Assembly (NCBI GenBank): GCA_036562635.1
Contig: DATCJU010000017.1
Location: 1 to 6,277, forward strand
Direction: 5' to 3'
Length of the DNA stretch: 6,277 nt
From: DATCJU01 sp036562635
GTDB lineage: Bacteria > Actinomycetota > Actinomycetes > Mycobacteriales > Pseudonocardiaceae
Below are positions 5,151-6,277 of this stretch, piece by piece. The notes under the pieces were generated by a model. That model searched no databases, had not been told where the DNA came from, and was given only the letters and a program-made list of their open reading frames with translations. How positions within the stretch are numbered: the stretch's first letter is position 1; every line of letters begins with the position of its first letter. The translations under genes were made by a program, and so were the position numbers.

Positions 5151-5174
5151 GTGTCCTCCCGGGACACATGTCCC
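5151..5174. repeat. Compound dyad upstream of the VTT-domain gene
   Basis: GTGTCC (5151-5156) and GGACAC (5162-5167) form a 6-5-6 dyad. GGGACA (5161-5166) and TGTCCC (5169-5174) form an overlapping perfect 6-2-6 dyad. The segment also reads as a direct repeat CACRTGTCC at 5148-5156 and 5165-5173, 17 bases apart. It lies about 140 bases before GTG 5314, in a 290-base gap, and is a candidate operator. Confidence 0.4.
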
Positions 5175-5270
5175 ACGCCGTCGGCCCACGCTTCGCAGCA
5201 CTGTCACCCCCAGGCCGTCCGCACTCGTGTTCCCGTGCCCGTGACCTGCCCGGAGCGGCCCGCCGGGTAA

Positions 5271-5288
5271 CGTTCGGAAGATCGAACG
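5271..5288. promoter_or_regulatory. Candidate operator CGTTCG-n6-CGAACG before the VTT-domain gene
   Basis: A perfect 6-6-6 inverted repeat ends 25 bases before the GTG start at 5314. TAACGT (5268-5273), a TAnnnT -10 pattern, overlaps its left arm, though I see no good -35 at normal spacing. It may be an operator or a leader hairpin. Confidence 0.4.
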
Positions 5289-5313
5289 GCCCGGCCGGGA
5301 GCGGAGAGCGCAG

Positions 5314-6027
5314 GTGTGCCCTGAGACGGCTGTCACCACGGGAAGGAAGCCCACTCGGGGCGTCGTCGTCGGATGGCGCAGGGCCGCCGCGGCGGTCCTG
5401 TTGGCCGGGACCGTGGTTCTCGTTCTCCTGGACCGGGTGCCCGACGTCACCACGGCACAGCGGTGGATCCTCGCCTGGGGGCCGGCGGCGCCGTTGGTCT
5501 ATCTCCTCGGTTACGTGGTGGGTGTCCTGCTGCTCGTCCCGCGGCCGCTGCTGAGCCTGGCCGGAGGGGCGCTGTTCGGTGCCCTCTGGGGAACCGCTCT
5601 GGCCCTGGTCGGCGCAACCGCAGGAGCCCTGGTCTGTTTCGTGCTGGCCCGACACCTGCTCGGCGACACGGTCGCCCGATGGTTCGGGACACGCCTGCAC
5701 ACCCTGGACGCCTGGCTGGAACGCCACGGCTGGCTGGCGGTGCTCTACCTACGGCTCCTGCCGGTGCTGCCGTTCGTCCTGGTCAACTACGGCTGCGGCC
5801 TGACCTCCCTGCGCATGGGCCACTTCGCGGTCGGCACCGCGGTCGGTAGCCTCCCCGGCACCGTCCTGCTGGTGGTCGCCGGTGGCTCCCTCACCGATCC
5901 CGCCTCCCCCGCGTTCGTGATCTCCCTGGCCCTCGCGCTGGGCATCGCCGTCGTCGGACACCTCGCCGTTCGACGACGCCGAGACGACCGGGAGCAGTCA
6001 CCTTCCACATCCTCACCCGCCTCGTAG
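5314..6027 (+). CDS. TVP38/TMEM64-family (VTT domain) integral membrane protein (237 aa)
   Basis: This is a multi-pass inner-membrane protein. Hydrophobic segments lie at about 24-39, 58-76, 80-112, 140-158 and 172-190, with a last one at 199-219 before an Arg-rich cytoplasmic-looking tail. The VTT/DedA-like core is visible: GGALFGALWG (84-93) with Gly100, Gly104 and Arg113, then RLLPVLPFVLVNY (147-159) and GSLPGT (178-183), which carry the family's conserved Arg, Pro and Asn. Related DedA and VTT proteins act in lipid scrambling and membrane homeostasis; the exact substrate here is unknown. GTG 5314 is supported by GGAGAG (5303-5308), five bases away. The csoR-like gene follows at 110 bases with its own promoter. 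A metal-resistance link by neighbourhood is possible, since VTT proteins often sit near metal-resistance genes, but it is unproven. Confidence 0.9.
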   Translation: MCPETAVTTGRKPTRGVVVGWRRAAAAVLLAGTVVLVLLDRVPDVTTAQRWILAWGPAAPLVYLLGYVVGVLLLVPRPLLSLAGGALFGALWGTALALVGATAGALVCFVLARHLLGDTVARWFGTRLHTLDAWLERHGWLAVLYLRLLPVLPFVLVNYGCGLTSLRMGHFAVGTAVGSLPGTVLLVVAGGSLTDPASPAFVISLALALGIAVVGHLAVRRRRDDREQSPSTSSPAS

Positions 6028-6061
6028 TCCCGATGGCGCGGTGCACCCACCCGGACACTAC
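6024..6061 (+). terminator. Weak stem-loop after the VTT-domain gene
   Basis: GTAGT (6024-6028, including the stop codon) can pair with ACTAC (6057-6061), helped by CC/GG inside. The loop holds the palindrome GGTGCACC (6040-6047). This is a weak terminator candidate just before the csoR promoter. Confidence 0.2.
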
Positions 6062-6066
6062 GCCCC

Positions 6067-6095
6067 TGCACACACATACCCCGTATGGGTATAGT
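6067..6095 (+). promoter_or_regulatory. Putative csoR promoter
   Basis: TGCACA (6067-6072) matches four of six -35 bases. A 17-base spacer leads to TATAGT (6090-6095), a good -10. Transcription would begin near 6102, giving a leader of about 36 bases before ATG 6138. Confidence 0.6.
6076..6092. promoter_or_regulatory. Candidate CsoR operator ATACCC-n5-GGGTAT
   Basis: A perfect inverted repeat fills the promoter spacer and overlaps the -10 element. CsoR-family repressors bind GC-tract dyads flanked by AT bases, such as TACCC...GGGTA, so this fits autorepression relieved by metal. Binding would block RNA polymerase directly. Confidence 0.65.
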
Positions 6096-6137
6096 GGCGA
6101 TGGTTCGAGGAACGCGGGACTCACACGCAGGAGCACC

Positions 6138-6277
6138 ATGCACGGCTACGCCGCGAACAAGGACGACCACCTGCGCCGGCTGCGCCGGATCGAGGGCCAG
6201 ATCCGCGGGTTGCAACGCATGGTCGAGGAGGACCGGTACTGCATCGACATCCTCACCCAGGTGGCCGCGGCGACCCG
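6138..6277 (+). CDS. csoR: CsoR-family metal-sensing transcriptional repressor (N-terminal 46 residues, partial)
   Basis: The visible part opens MHGYAANKDDHLRRLRRIEG and continues QIRGLQRMVEEDRYCIDILT. This is the conserved first helix and start of the second helix of the CsoR/RcnR/FrmR fold: HLxRLRRIEGQIRGLxRMvEed.YCiDiLtQvaA. Cys35 is the first of the copper-binding Cys-His-Cys residues; the His and second Cys lie beyond the window, so copper cannot be told from other inducers. The family works as a cytoplasmic tetramer that releases DNA when metal binds. ATG 6138 has AGGAG (6129-6133) four bases upstream. Its promoter carries a matching dyad at 6076-6092. Genes for a copper chaperone or P-type ATPase would be expected downstream, outside this window. 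Confidence 0.9.
   Translation, partial: MHGYAANKDDHLRRLRRIEGQIRGLQRMVEEDRYCIDILTQVAAAT

Noticed and set aside
1..6277. RNA genes, CRISPR arrays, insertion sequences, phage or toxin-antitoxin modules
   Set aside because: I saw no tRNA-like cloverleaf, spaced repeat array, transposase or integrase motif, terminal inverted repeats, or paired small toxin and antitoxin frames.

Overview
This window looks like chromosome of a very GC-rich actinobacterium. Most codons end in G or C, several starts are GTG, and ribosome binding sites are strong GGAGG types. Many long open frames on the opposite strand encode only Arg/Pro/Gly-rich protein. The ClpX, TetR, alcohol dehydrogenase and CsoR proteins are of actinobacterial type. 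Pseudonocardiales or a nearby order is my guess; nothing here fixes the genus.

Left end: the first 480 bases hold the N-terminal 160 residues of ClpX on the minus strand, starting at GTG 480 and running off the window. Upstream, 61 bases away and reading the same way, is a possible 75-residue small ORF (542-769, minus). Next is a compact divergent control region (about 770-872) with two inverted repeats and promoter-like elements facing both ways. It leads into a long TetR-type regulator (873-1985, plus) that has an unassigned C-terminal domain. No clpP lies beside clpX.

Middle: on the plus strand, separated by hairpin-bearing gaps, come a small lipoprotein (2129-2491), a zinc-dependent medium-chain alcohol dehydrogenase resembling Rhodococcus ADH-A (2650-3705), a DUF4342 protein (4045-4305) and a small Cys/His-rich probable zinc-binding protein (about 4790-5023).

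Right end: a TVP38/TMEM64 (VTT-domain) membrane protein (5314-6027) is followed by a CsoR-family metal-sensing repressor (6138 onward, cut by the window edge). A perfect ATACCC-n5-GGGTAT operator overlaps the csoR -10 element.

The plus-strand genes are mostly 110 bases or more apart, with their own ribosome binding sites and possible hairpins between them. They look like separate transcription units rather than one pathway. I see no RNA gene, CRISPR array, transposon or phage gene. I do not see a convincing new multi-gene system. The best leads are the TetR C-terminal domain, the divergent control region with its small ORF, the clpX peculiarities, and the small orphan proteins (lipoprotein, DUF4342, zinc-binding).
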